DNA of 64,000 bases. It comes from Puccinia triticina. Lineage: Eukaryota > Basidiomycota > Pucciniomycetes > Pucciniales > Pucciniaceae. The translations under genes and the position numbers were made by a program. The stretch is taken from contig NC_070563.1 of the NCBI RefSeq assembly GCF_026914185.1, forward strand, positions 6,779,001 through 6,843,000. Direction: 5' to 3'. The stretch's first letter is position 1. Each line of letters begins with the position of its first letter. Below, one piece after another: positions 33,798 through 44,160 of the stretch. The notes beneath the pieces were generated by a model. That model did not search any database and had not been told where the DNA came from. It saw nothing but the letters and a program-made list of their open reading frames with translations.

Positions 33798-34404
33798 CTT
33801 AACTAAGCCTCTTGTGGTGAGCGGGTCTGGGCGGCAGCCACCAAACTTGTGTGAGCTGGACATGATATACACGCCATTATTTCTCTCCTGGTCTCTATTC
33901 CACCCATTGGAATGTTTTCTTTTCTGTTTTTTCTGACAGGTCACCATCTTCTTGATTTTTCAGTATTTTTTTTATTGTTGTATTCTCCCCGCTTCATATT
34001 TCAAATTTGACAACAACAAGTAGTATGACTGCGCACTGTCCTTGCCTTATGGGGTGCAAGCCAAATCAAAGTTCAAAATGTTGAACTTGGAGAAAAAAAA
34101 TTAACTAGATAACTTCAAGATTCTATGGTAAAAATAATACAGAAAAATCAACAAGAAGTAGATCTATGACATATCAAAACCTAGAAAGGATCTGTTGAGT
34201 TTTATGAGTGTGGTGGTGGAAACAAGGATGCTCCCAGCCAAACCTTGGAATTGTCTCACACAAGAAATGTGCACTAAGGCACAAGGCCCTCCCTCTGGTT
34301 GGGGTTGCTTTGCAACCAGCCAAATGCTGCACACCTGCACGCAGGCTCAAGCTTGACAAAGCCTCTCTGAGGAGGCGCAAAGCGTCTCCAAAGGAGAGGC
34401 TTAC
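33798..34404 (-). repeat. Dispersed repeat family, copy C
   Basis: The segment opens with CTTAACTAAGCCTCTTGTGG. It contains a stretch at 33870-33990 matching the complement of copy B, and a stretch at 34150-34345 matching the complement of copy A (7885-8070). It closes with an AAGCCTCTC...GAGAGGCTTA stem at 34349-34404. It is the longest and best-bounded copy in the window and may show the family's full extent (about 600 bp). Confidence 0.6.
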
Positions 34405-34499
34405 CTCTAAAGTCACACCATTGGCCCTACAGACTTGAGAATTTCTGGCAAAAAAACACATATTTTCTTTTCAAAATGTTTTTAAAAATGTAGTTTTTA

Positions 34500-34885
34500 G
34501 GCTTTGTTTGGAGCCGATATAAATATAGGTGATATAATCATTGGTTAATTCAATGAAAACTACAAAATTCAACATAAAGCCTCCAAATATTCTTTCTAGG
34601 CAACGTACAATACTGGTCTCTTCAATTATGAAGTCAGATTCAACTGATTCAGCCATATTCAGTACTGTAGTACCATTATATTGCTTTTGACCAAAACAAA
34701 GCAATATAATGGTATTATGGTGCTGAAGATGGCTGAATCAGTTAAATCTGACTTCATAGTTGATGAGACCGGTACTGTAGGTTTCCTACAGAAAAAAATT
34801 GGATTCTTTATGTTGAGTTTTGTATTTTTTATTGGATTTACAAGTGATTATATCACTTATATCTATATTGGCTCCAAACGGGGCC
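34500..34885. mobile_element. PIF/Harbinger-like (Tourist-type) foldback element, 386 bp
   Basis: TTA flanks both ends (34497-34499 and 34886-34888). The termini GGCTTTGTTTGG and CCAAACGGGGCC are inverted. The two arms, about 190 bp each, pair along nearly their whole length around a CAATATAATGG centre, so this is a long imperfect palindrome. A TTA duplication and GGCC..GTTTGG ends are typical of PIF/Harbinger MITEs. There is no coding capacity. Confidence 0.8.
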
Positions 34886-34889
34886 TTAG

Positions 34890-36362
34890 TTTAAAACAAA
34901 TCTGAGTAGACAGACTTGTAGCCTGCAATCTCAGCTTCCATTTCACAGTTTTTTACCTAGCTGACACACATAATTACTAGCCCACTCCATCTACTGTGAA
35001 GTGGTTCTGGAGTGGTGATCCAACAGTTTTTGGGCTCAAAATTTGAAATTCCCTGAGCCCGCGCGGGCTTGAAGGGGGGGATTGTGTACAGAAATCCACC
35101 ATGTAACACCATTTACAGGATGTTTCTTACCAGGGGGGATGGATACGGGGCAGTTTGAAGTGGGGTAAAATAAGCTAAGAAGCTGGTGATTGTAATGGTG
35201 CCAAAGGCAAGGAGAGAATCAGAAGTCTAGAGGGTGATGTTGAGTTTTTGACCAAAGGGCCCAAAAAAGGGGCGGAGAAGTGGCAAGGATATTCTGGACA
35301 GTGAGAGGAGGATTTTCTCACTGGAACGGCTCAAGGGCAGAAAAAGAAGGAGAGAACCGATGGGTTGATTGCTTTGGACTAGGCTATGGTTAAATAGACT
35401 ATGTACATGGCATCAACTTGTGGTTTGAGAATAATAATGAATAAAATAATAATGGATTTGAAACTTCTCAACTCAGTGTAACATGTCAAAAGGTACATTG
35501 GTATCCCCATCAGAGATGCGCGCAATCTAGAGGATAAGCAGTAAACAAGGAAAGCTGACAGTCTAATCTGAGCAGGGATCAAAGTCTACAAGATCAGTAA
35601 GAAAGAAGCATGACCATGAATAAAAGACAGACCACATAGAAAGGGGGCAACATAAGTGTTGGATAGCTTTGATCTGAAAACAAGTCCATAGAGGAGGATA
35701 AAGTAGTTGGAATGGAGGGAGAAGGGAAAGTAAAGGGGTTTTAGGGATGAGTGGAAAGACAGAAATCCAACAGGGGATATTGGGGAAAATGGGGGAGCGT
35801 GGCATCCTCCCTGCCATTTTTCTCAATCCTGTAGGGCCAGACATGCGACTTCAGAGGCAAGTCCCTCCTTCGGAGTTTGCTACATACGCTCCCCTGAGGA
35901 GGGTACAGTTGCCCGCGGCATTCTACTGTACAGAGCTGCCCACAAAACTTGTTGGGCTACGCGGGGGAAAACCCCGACTGGGTTGGGGGTCCAGCACTCT
36001 AAAAGAGTACATTTTTGGAGTCTAAAGAGTTTGTAGATTCCAAATCTAAAGTGGCAACCAATTTGGTCCAGCCAATTTTTATTTTTTTTGTTCACAGCCC
36101 ATATTTTGGGACCCACCTCCAAATACGGGCATAAGTACATGTGTATGGGGTCCTAAACCCATACTTATGCCTCCTGGTTGGGCACTAAACCCACAAATGA
36201 AGGCAGAAACTGTCATGCAGTGCTTTCAGGAGTGCCTGGTGGGTCTAAAACCATAGCTGGGACACCATACCATGTCCCAGCCACCCAAAAACATGTGAAA
36301 AAACTGTATTTTTTCCAGGTTTTGGGCCCCAACATTTGGGACCGGCCCAAAACCTTGTACAG
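34890..36362. other. Intergenic stretch, no gene seen
   Basis: No domain-bearing frame was found. A CAAGTCCCTCC and GGAGGG hairpin near 35860-35905 recalls the hairpin family described above. Confidence 0.4.
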
Positions 36363-36365
36363 TTA

Positions 36366-36561
36366 AGGTGTTCAAAGTTGAAATCATAAAATTTCCATTA
36401 CAAAAAATCATAAAATCATAAAACTTTCAAATGATCATTTCTTATGTACCATCTTAGAAATGTTGCTCTAACTTGAGTGTTTGGGTGTACATATTTTTTT
36501 CACCTCAGAATTTTATGATTTTATGGTGTTATGATTTTATGCAAGTCAACTTTGAACACCC
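36366..36561. mobile_element. Tc1/mariner-like MITE, 196 bp
   Basis: TA dinucleotides flank the element (36364-36365 and 36562-36563). The termini AGGTGTTCAAAGTTGA and TCAACTTTGAACACCC are inverted. The interior is AT-rich with repeated ATCATAAAATC words. TA duplication with GGGTGTTCAAA-type ends fits a mariner-derived MITE. It is non-coding. Confidence 0.78.
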
Positions 36562-36907
36562 TAAGTAGAATGCCGCGCGCAACTGTACGCTTGTGTTAAG
36601 TTCGACGCAGGCTGGGACTTGTGTTAAGGTCTCGTCAGATTCACACCTGCTCGCGGTGCAAGCAGTCCATGAGTTCTTATACATTCCGTGACTCAAGGGA
36701 GTCCTGCCCCATGCACACCCAAACCCTTGGGTTCATGTATCCGTTTCAGGAAAAGTAGGGTAGCGGAGGTGCACATTCTAGCCTGATGACTACTACATAA
36801 ATAGGTAAGTCTGTGTCATATTCGCTCCACCCATCCACTCAAACACGCACTTCGGGCCGCTTACACCCAACAGTCCAGTTGCCCGCGGTTTCTTGAGCTC
36901 CATCAGG

Positions 36908-38641
36908 ATGGCGGTCCTATCAAGGAGAATTCTTTTTTGTGTCGTGTTGTGCACCATAGGCATAACGCACCTTGCGTTGTGCAGTCTGGAGGCAACTGCA
37001 CTGGATCGCGTTACTGAGCAACTTCCGTCGTGCAGTCTGGAGGACGTTGGTGAGTAATCAATGCTTGTATTCGTGGCCCACCAAAAATTGAAATTTCCAA
37101 ATAATGACTGTCGACCTGTTTGACTTGAATCCTTGACCGATATTTTAGCGCCCATTGAGCATATTAATCATGCAGAATCTAGCAGTGGGAGTTACCAGTT
37201 TGGCCGTGTTCCAGAACAATTGCAGGAAACTCATAGTGAGTTTTTTTGTTTTACCTGGCCGCCTCCAGGCGTTTGAGGACTTCCCGTGCAATCTGCCCGC
37301 AGATGTCCGTTTAGACCCAAAAAGTCTAGATTTTTGCAGGGAAATCTGGGCTCCAGATCACTTCTGGGATGAACGACTTCGCTCATGCTTGAATGCCTCT
37401 TAATTCAGCTGGTCTGAGCCTGTGGAATTCGATGGCCAAGCTGCAAGACGAAATTGTTGAACTACTTCAGTTTGAGCACGAATACTATCCCGGTCCCCTA
37501 AAGATATCCATGCTACCAGCCCCTGAACAGGTCAAAACTATAAACTCTTTTTTCAGAACCTTTTCCGACCTGGAATCTCTCAACAAGTCACCGACTCCCT
37601 CAGAAGCAGAGATCATACTCAAAGTTTTACAATTCTTACTCCTTATGCGGCTCGAAATTCAGCGAACTCAGCGAGGCGCCTCCGCGGTCACCGAAAAGAT
37701 TGAAATCGCCAAACCAACGGTTGTCGTCGACTTGGTTGCGTTACATACCAAACTCCTGGTGCACAAGCTGGGGAACAACTTCTTCGACTCCTTTGAGTCA
37801 GTCGTCCCCGACATAACGTTTTTGGAATCCGGCGCCGCTATGGGGTACTTTCGTGGAGCAATAACAGGTGAGCTTTTATTTTTATTTTATTTTCTTCATA
37901 CAACTTCTGCTGATCTCAATAATTTTCTTATTCCTAGCCCTCCCCGAAGAAGATAAGCAGTCAGCGGTCCACGCCGTCTTGACCACTATATTAGCACATG
38001 AGCGGGAAATCTTTCCCGAAACAGTACATCGAAGCACCCAGTTTATCAAGATTTGCACAGGATTTCGGAATTCCAAACTCCTCCTACCGGAACATATCGC
38101 TACCCTCGTAAACATTCTTGAAAATCCTGAAGCAGCGCTAGGCAACTCAACAGGAAGAAGAATTCAATACCAACTTGTCTTTTACCTCTTTGATTCCATC
38201 AAACGTGACACAAACATCATGATAGAAGCCTTGAAACACAGCTGCGATCGAGGGGTTTTCCAATCTAAACTTGGGTTCATGGGAATGTACCTGAAAAAAT
38301 ACCGGAATCGATTCCTAGATGGCAGATATAAGCACACAGAACAAGAATTAAGCCCAATGGGCTCATTGGCCAGAACTTATGAGCCTTTTCGCAACTGGAT
38401 TTTTATAGTACTTCATGAAACATTTGGGCACAAAACACATAGCGAGCTACACGAAGAAATAGGAAAGGCACGATACGACCTGTGGATGCGCGACTTGAGT
38501 AACGACGAACTTGTCCAACTTCTACACGTGTTGCCCAGCGATCGATTCTGGCATTACGTACACGCCACGAAGTCTGGACTAACTGAATCTGAACACGGTC
38601 ACTGGCCAACCTCAGATATCATCCGATTGATAATTGATTGA
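36908..38641 (+). CDS. Secreted 463-residue protein of unknown family
   Basis: The exons 36908-37049, 37149-37235, 37409-37867 and 37938-38641 join in frame. The first exon encodes a signal peptide (RRILFCVVLCTIGITHLALC). The mature protein is largely alpha-helical in appearance. It has no transmembrane segment after the leader and no motif I recognise. Recognisable stretches include LWNSMAKLQDEIVELLQFEH, HKLGNNFFDSFESVVPDITF, FVLHETF-like VLHETFGHKTHSEL, and a C-terminal HVLPSDRFWHYVHATKSG. The HExxxxH-like HETFGHKTH is not a standard metalloprotease site (HEXXH is absent). Large secreted helical proteins are frequent in rust fungi, so an effector or apoplastic role is possible but unproven. 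Intron 3 holds a MITE fragment. Confidence 0.75.
37262..37350. mobile_element. MITE fragment within intron 3 of the secreted-protein gene
   Basis: GAGGACTTCCCGTGCAATCT followed by TCTAGATTTTTGCAGGGAA and TCTGGGCTCCAGATC matches the GGAGGACTTCCC family at 20595-20742. The right terminus is not seen, so this is a truncated or rearranged copy. It sits between the donor at 37236 and acceptor at 37408. Confidence 0.6.
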
Positions 38642-39174
38642 AATTAGATTCCCCAGGCTTGATGGTTTTCAGCCAAAAGCCGTCCTCCCTCTGTCTGAAA
38701 TACTTCTGAAATTTGTACCCTCAGAGCGTCCTACCGCACCCGAGGATGCTGCTCAGCTTAGGGTCTTGATTTGCTTGTTTTGGTTTGTTTCTTCCCAATT
38801 TTCTGGGATATGGTACATCTAATCCTCCATGACTTTCATCATCGGCTTTTGAGCATGAAATTTCAATTTCCTGCGTGATAGCTATTTGAGTGCACCTTTT
38901 GTTCTAAATGTTACTGGCAAGTTTGACCACTAAATGCGGAGGATTTTATGTGGAGCTATTATAAACGTGATTGCAAATAAATTCCCCTTTTTGGACAAAC
39001 TCAAAAAGGCGACGCGCACGAGAAATTACACAGAACATATTTTGAAAAACAAAAATTGCATGAGAGGGTTGTATACAGCTGTTTCTTTCCATTTTGTTCT
39101 TTCATCTAGTAGCACACATGCATACATGATCCTTATGAAACAAGTCAATTTGAAATGTATCATAATCGAAGCAA

Positions 39175-42100
39175 TCATTTGGCTCGTTTAGCCTTATCAG
39201 CTTTCTTGAGTCGAATCTTCAGTCGGTCTTGTTTCTTTTCCTCTGATCTTTCTTCTTGTAAGCTAGCAGTAATCCGAGCAATCTGTTGCACCGTAAACAC
39301 ACATCAAACGAGAACACATTCGGGTTGTTGTCAGATTATGTTGGTTTGTGTTTGGAAAAAGAGAAAATAAGAAGGAAGAGACGGACCTTAGATTTATATT
39401 CGGCATCGGCGAGATCTTTTTCACGCGCTTGAGCGCTAGCCAAGAACCTACTATCCTTACGCAGCTCACGCATCGCGCCCTTCTTCTCCCTCTTGACCAA
39501 ATTCTTAAGTTTATTGATCTCGACTTGATTTGTATCAGGATTGAACCTCTTCTGATTTGGATTGAACTGAGAGTCGAATTGAGGGGTCTGAGACTTGATG
39601 GGGATCGGCCTATGGGATTGGAGTTTGATCGGATTCAACGATCGGATTCGGTTCAGAGCCTCTATCTTAGCCTTGATCGACTCGATTGACTCTGAGATTC
39701 GCGTGTTTGTCTCTTCTGTAATGTTTCTTGTATCGATTGATTCGAGTACCACTAAGACTGACGAGAAGACTTCCGGGTATAAGTTCAGCGATCCATACAG
39801 ATCTGAGAAATTGCTCAGCAGTGAGATGACGACGTCAAATGCGTCAACTAAATCTTGATCAGAAACTTCGCGCGTTTCTTGCTCTGCGTGGGTTCTTGCA
39901 AAGAGCGCAGTAAAGTCAAGCGGTCGCGGTTGCATCTCTCCAATCTTCTTTTGATGAATTGGGAAGAATACTAGTTGGGACCCTTCGAGCAGTGGGATTA
40001 AGCATTTGATCTCTGAAATTGTTTGACTTGTCTGTGTCATGCGCAAGACGGCCAGGACAAGGAAATTGATCACCTCAGGAACAAATCTTTTGGAATAGGT
40101 TTCGTACTGTAAACCGGAAAAATTAAGAGAATGTTTGATTAGCCTCTTATCGAAGATCATAATCATTGCGAAACATACTTGCCTGCAGGATTAAGGTGCA
40201 TAAGAACAATCCACTCATCAAATCGGTGTATTCTTTGACTCGCAGCTGACTGAGGTATTGATTCATTAAGAGTAGTGCAGGAGCAGCTACTGGGTGACTA
40301 AAGTCCGAAGTAGACCACAGGAGACCGATCAGCCGGAAAAGGATCAACTCGGAGGCCCCGGGCCATGCCGAGATATTTGGGTGGGTAAGGGCGTGAGACA
40401 AGTTATTCTGCATCAAGACGAGCTTTGAGGCAAAGTGGGAAGCCGCTGTCTGGGTATGAGATTTGCAAAGACTGATGATGTGCGGCAAAAGGCCACTAGT
40501 TACATCGGAAAGCGACGTTCCAGGTGGAGGAGGCTGAGAGGAGATGTAAATCAGGTGGTCGATCAGGACGTCGGTGAACGTGGCCAGCTTCTCTTTGTTG
40601 CCTTCTCCTAGTGAAGGATGGTGTAGGACCCGGATACGTTCGACCACTGTTGGCAGGTTTGAAGAGTCGACGGAGGCTGAAGACAGGCTGGATAGAAAAT
40701 CGGCATGAGAGCTAGGACATGGGTAGATGTAAGCCAGCTCGGCCTTGGAAGAACCAGATTTTTTCAAGCTCTTGGAGCAGCTTTCGGTGGATACCAAGGA
40801 CTGGATATTTTCCAAAGCAAGCTCGGGATTGTCGTCTGCCTCATTATCTTCGTCACTGCTTGAATCAGAACCGGCCGAGTCGTCAGTCTCCTCTTCTTCG
40901 GTTTCTTCTTCGGCAGCGGCCCCAGCTCCAAATGCCCCGTCGGGTCTCAGACCATCGCCCAAATCCCACCGAGTACCGTTGGTCTCCTCAAGAGGGAAGA
41001 AGTCATCCTCCAGGTCGTCTCCTTCTGGTTTTCTTTTCCGGTTCTTTTGCTTCTTTCCGGTACCCTCTTCCTCTTCATCTTCGTCGTCGTCTTCGCCTCT
41101 CATTCGTTTGAGACGTTGTATCTCTAGTTGTCGCAATCGTTCGGCTTCCTCGAGTGCAGCCTCCTCTCCAGTCTTCAGCCGATCCGAGGGCACCGCCCTG
41201 GCGTCAAAAGCCAATTCACGGACGAATCGGTCGTAGGCATCCTCTTCCTCATTTCGTGAATCTGGTGAAGATGCTCGACTGGAAGAGCCGATCAGGGTTT
41301 CAAGAAGAGCCCGGTCGACTCCGGATCCAGCGGGGTCTTTGATTGTGCTGCTGGCTTCCGTCCTTGAGGCAAGTACACGGGGATCTGCTTGATCGGTTGG
41401 ACCGGTTTCCGGATCTTGGTTCGTTTCCGTAGCTTGCGCAGATATGCCGAGTGGTATTTTCCTGCGGTTAGAAGGAGCAGGAGGTTGAGAGGAGAGGAGG
41501 AGCGAGCGGATTTCGTTGAGATCATGATTAAGGTTATCGCGTAGTTCATCATCCTTCTCTTTCATCATTTGACGCTGATACTTGTGTGTCTTGGATTTGG
41601 TGATGATTTCGGACATCACTTCTGCCTTAGTCTTCTTCTTCGGAGAGTGTTCCTCATCCAAGCCTGAGTCAGACCGAGTGGCCTGATGGGTATGTTGGCG
41701 TTTGGTAAAAATCGACTCTGGCTGGTCAGCAGCGTTGGCATCATCGTCGTCCTCGTCGTCCTCGAGGTCCAAAGTTTGACCGCCATGGGTCAGAGGAGTA
41801 TTGTCACCCAGATCGGCCTCGTCATACAAGCCTTCGCCTCCATCGTCTAGATTAAATACGTTACGTTTCCTGGAACGTGATACTCGATCTTGCCTCTCCT
41901 TGGTGAATCTTTCGAGCGCCTTTTCTTCTGGGGTCAGTGTCGAATCACCTTCTCCGAACCGCTTGTCCAAGAATTGAGACGATTTGTGTCGATTGAGAAA
42001 TTCGGGTAGCAGTTTCTCTTCTCGTCTCTGATGAGCTTGTGTAGCTGATTGACTAGGCTTTCCAACCGTCTTGGTCACCTTGCCCTTCTGATTAAACTTT

Positions 42101-42450
42101 GATGCATTTGTTGCCTGTCGCTGAAGTTGGTTGGCCGTGGGGAATTTAACTTTGGAAGTCTTGAGATCAAAAACGTTTTGGCTGGTGTGAATTTCCTAGT
42201 AAAAGAATGGATTCCATATGAGTCATCATGCGAATACTGAGCAAGGAAGGCCGAAAGCAAGAATGAGACGACCCACTGCGAGTTTTTTCTGCCTGAATTC
42301 GGGGTCCTTGAGTTTGCTTGAAATCGAGCTCTTATTCTTGTTGTTAGATTTGAATGATCCAGCCGAGTTAGATCTTGATAGGCCGTATTTCTTGAGTGAC
42401 TGCTTGAGTTGGTTGAGCTGAGAGCCCTTCTGTCCGGTGCTGGGCGCCAT
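39175..42450 (-). CDS. NOP14: Nucleolar complex protein 14 (ribosomal small-subunit biogenesis)
   Basis: The exons in coding order are 42277-42450, 40183-42195, 39387-40106 and 39175-39282, about 1004 residues. The start MAPSTGQKGSQLNQLKQSLK is the family's N-terminus, followed by NVFDLKTSK and PEEKALERFTKERQDRVSR. The middle is highly charged, with DDEDEEEEGTGKKQKNRKRK and AYDRFVRELAFDARAVPSDR, a Nop14 signature. The C-terminal repeat-like region has SKRFVPEVINFLVLAVL. NOP14 is part of the 90S pre-ribosome and is needed for 18S rRNA maturation in the nucleolus. Yeast and human forms are about 810-860 residues, so this one is longer through its acidic regions. Intron 2 has a GC donor (GCAAGT at 40182-40177) with a normal AG acceptor. 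Confidence 0.93.
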
Positions 42451-42644
42451 GGTTGATGGTGGGTGGTCTGGCTGACCGCGCTGGACGGGCGGGTCCATAT
42501 TTTTGAGGAATATGCAATATCCCCACCACATTATGCATATGTAGGCTTTGTCCGCGGCCATCCCCCCGCTTTGATCCCCTCGGGTTCGGGCTCTTCGGTC
42601 GACTCAGCCAGAAGCAGCGCGCCGAAGATGAGGGCGGCCTGGAT

Positions 42645-42824
42645 ATGTCATCATGTGCTGGAGGCAGTGCTGCTGCTCCAGTTGCTGCCGCCGCCATTGC
42701 CTCAGGTGGGGCTGCTACTGCGCCTAAGGCCGAGGAGAAAAAGAACGAGGAAGAGAAGGAAGAATCAGATGACGAGATGGGCTCCGGCTTGCTCGACTGT
42801 ATGTTTGGTTCATCAGCTCAATGA
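42645..42824 (+). pseudogene. C-terminal part of an acidic ribosomal P1/P2 protein, probable remnant
   Basis: The frame reads AGGSAAAPVAAAAIASGG, then KAEEKKNEEEKEESDDEMGS and LLD, the Ala-hinge and acidic tail of the P-stalk proteins. The usual ending is SDDDMGFGLFD. Here Phe positions are changed and the frame runs on past the expected end. A GTATGTTT donor-like site right after the Asp codon would fit an intron in the stop codon. The N-terminal globular domain is not recognisable upstream in any frame. It lies head-to-head with NOP14, about 200 bp away. It could be a decayed gene or the last exon of a badly diverged one. Confidence 0.6.
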
Positions 42825-42829
42825 TTGCT

Positions 42830-44160
42830 ATTCCCCGACTGACTCCCAAGTTCCCTTGAACGTCTGCACTCTCCAGAAACAATTGCTATTCTGCCCAAGT
42901 GTCCTGCAGGTGGACGATAAGTGTTGGAACCTGCCCCGTCGTGGACGGTGGCCGACTCTAATCTTGTACGGCACCTGCCTATATGAAATGAAACCTTTGT
43001 TTTCCCCACTCGGCTAAGCCTCCCGAGGGGACCGGCGGTGCAGAACACCCCCATTCTCAGTGACAGGCTGATGAGCTATCGCCGTTCAGTCACATGAGAA
43101 GTTCAGAAAACTGGTGGCTTCGGCCAACCTGTACACTCATCATGAGACGTTGAGGTGCTGCGGACATAAATATATGTGATCTAGCAGCACCGCTACACCA
43201 CGGGTGAGCTTTTAAAGTTTCAATCCAGAAAATATACCGGCTGATACGAAAAACCGAAAAGGGATCGGAAATCTTCCGGTATCGGTCGAAGAACCGGTAC
43301 TTATGTCTCATTCTGATCGAAATTTGGGTTAATAAACAAAGCGTGCTGAAATGTAGATACCAATCACGCGGCCTGCCCGGTGGTGCTGGACCAGCAAGAG
43401 GTCGCTTGTTCAAGCTTTTCTTCTGATGGATATTTACATAACCCACTGCTCATTTTGGCCTTTCCACAGCCCTAAGAGGCCCGGAGCACAACCGGGTGAA
43501 TCGGAAGGGACGACGCCGATGGGAATTCGGTCTTGAACCGAGCTGGTTGGGAATCCGAGATATATTCGAATAGTACATTTTTCCGGACTGCTTTCTGCCG
43601 TCCGTCAAGCGACGGTCCGCCCTCGGACGGTCCGCCCTCGCAGACAGGCGAACCGAAGTCATTCCGGTTGCCAATCAAAAATGCGATGCACCCGTGATGT
43701 ACCGTCGGTTCGCAGCCGTGAATTGTACTGCAACCGGCTCAGGTTTCTTCGGTACGATTCTTTAGTATCGAAGAAAACATGTGTACTACAATTGACGAAG
43801 AAATCGACATAATGATGCAAATATACGTCTGCGTACAGACTCTGGCACAATGCCAAAATTGCGTGTTCCGCTTCGTTTTTTTTGTTGAAATGACACGAAA
43901 CATATTGACCCAAGTCCACCGTACATAAAAGAACTACACCTCGAACCCACTTGTTTGAGCTCCCAGCGTCAAAGCATCTGTACTCTCAAGTAACTCCGCG
44001 CTTGAACGACGGGCAATTATCCCACTCTTACACCCCCAGGGGGGAATTCTGACTTACAAATTCAGTCCCCTTCGCCTCGGCCCATATCGCCAGCTGATTC
44101 ACTCCTTCCAAAGCACCGGCTCGAACCCTTTGCTGGCGGCGTCCTCTTGAATATAACCAC
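42830..44160. other. Intergenic stretch, no gene seen
   Basis: The stretch contains several short CCGGT/ACCGG words, for example CGGTATCGGTCGAAGAACCGG near 43277 and GACGGTCCGCCCTCG repeated twice near 43610-43640. The proximal part before 44161 presumably holds the OPT promoter. Confidence 0.4.

Noticed and set aside
34208..34461. Open frames on both strands in repeat copy C
   Set aside because: The matching region in copy A has different stops and shifts, so the frame is not conserved between copies.
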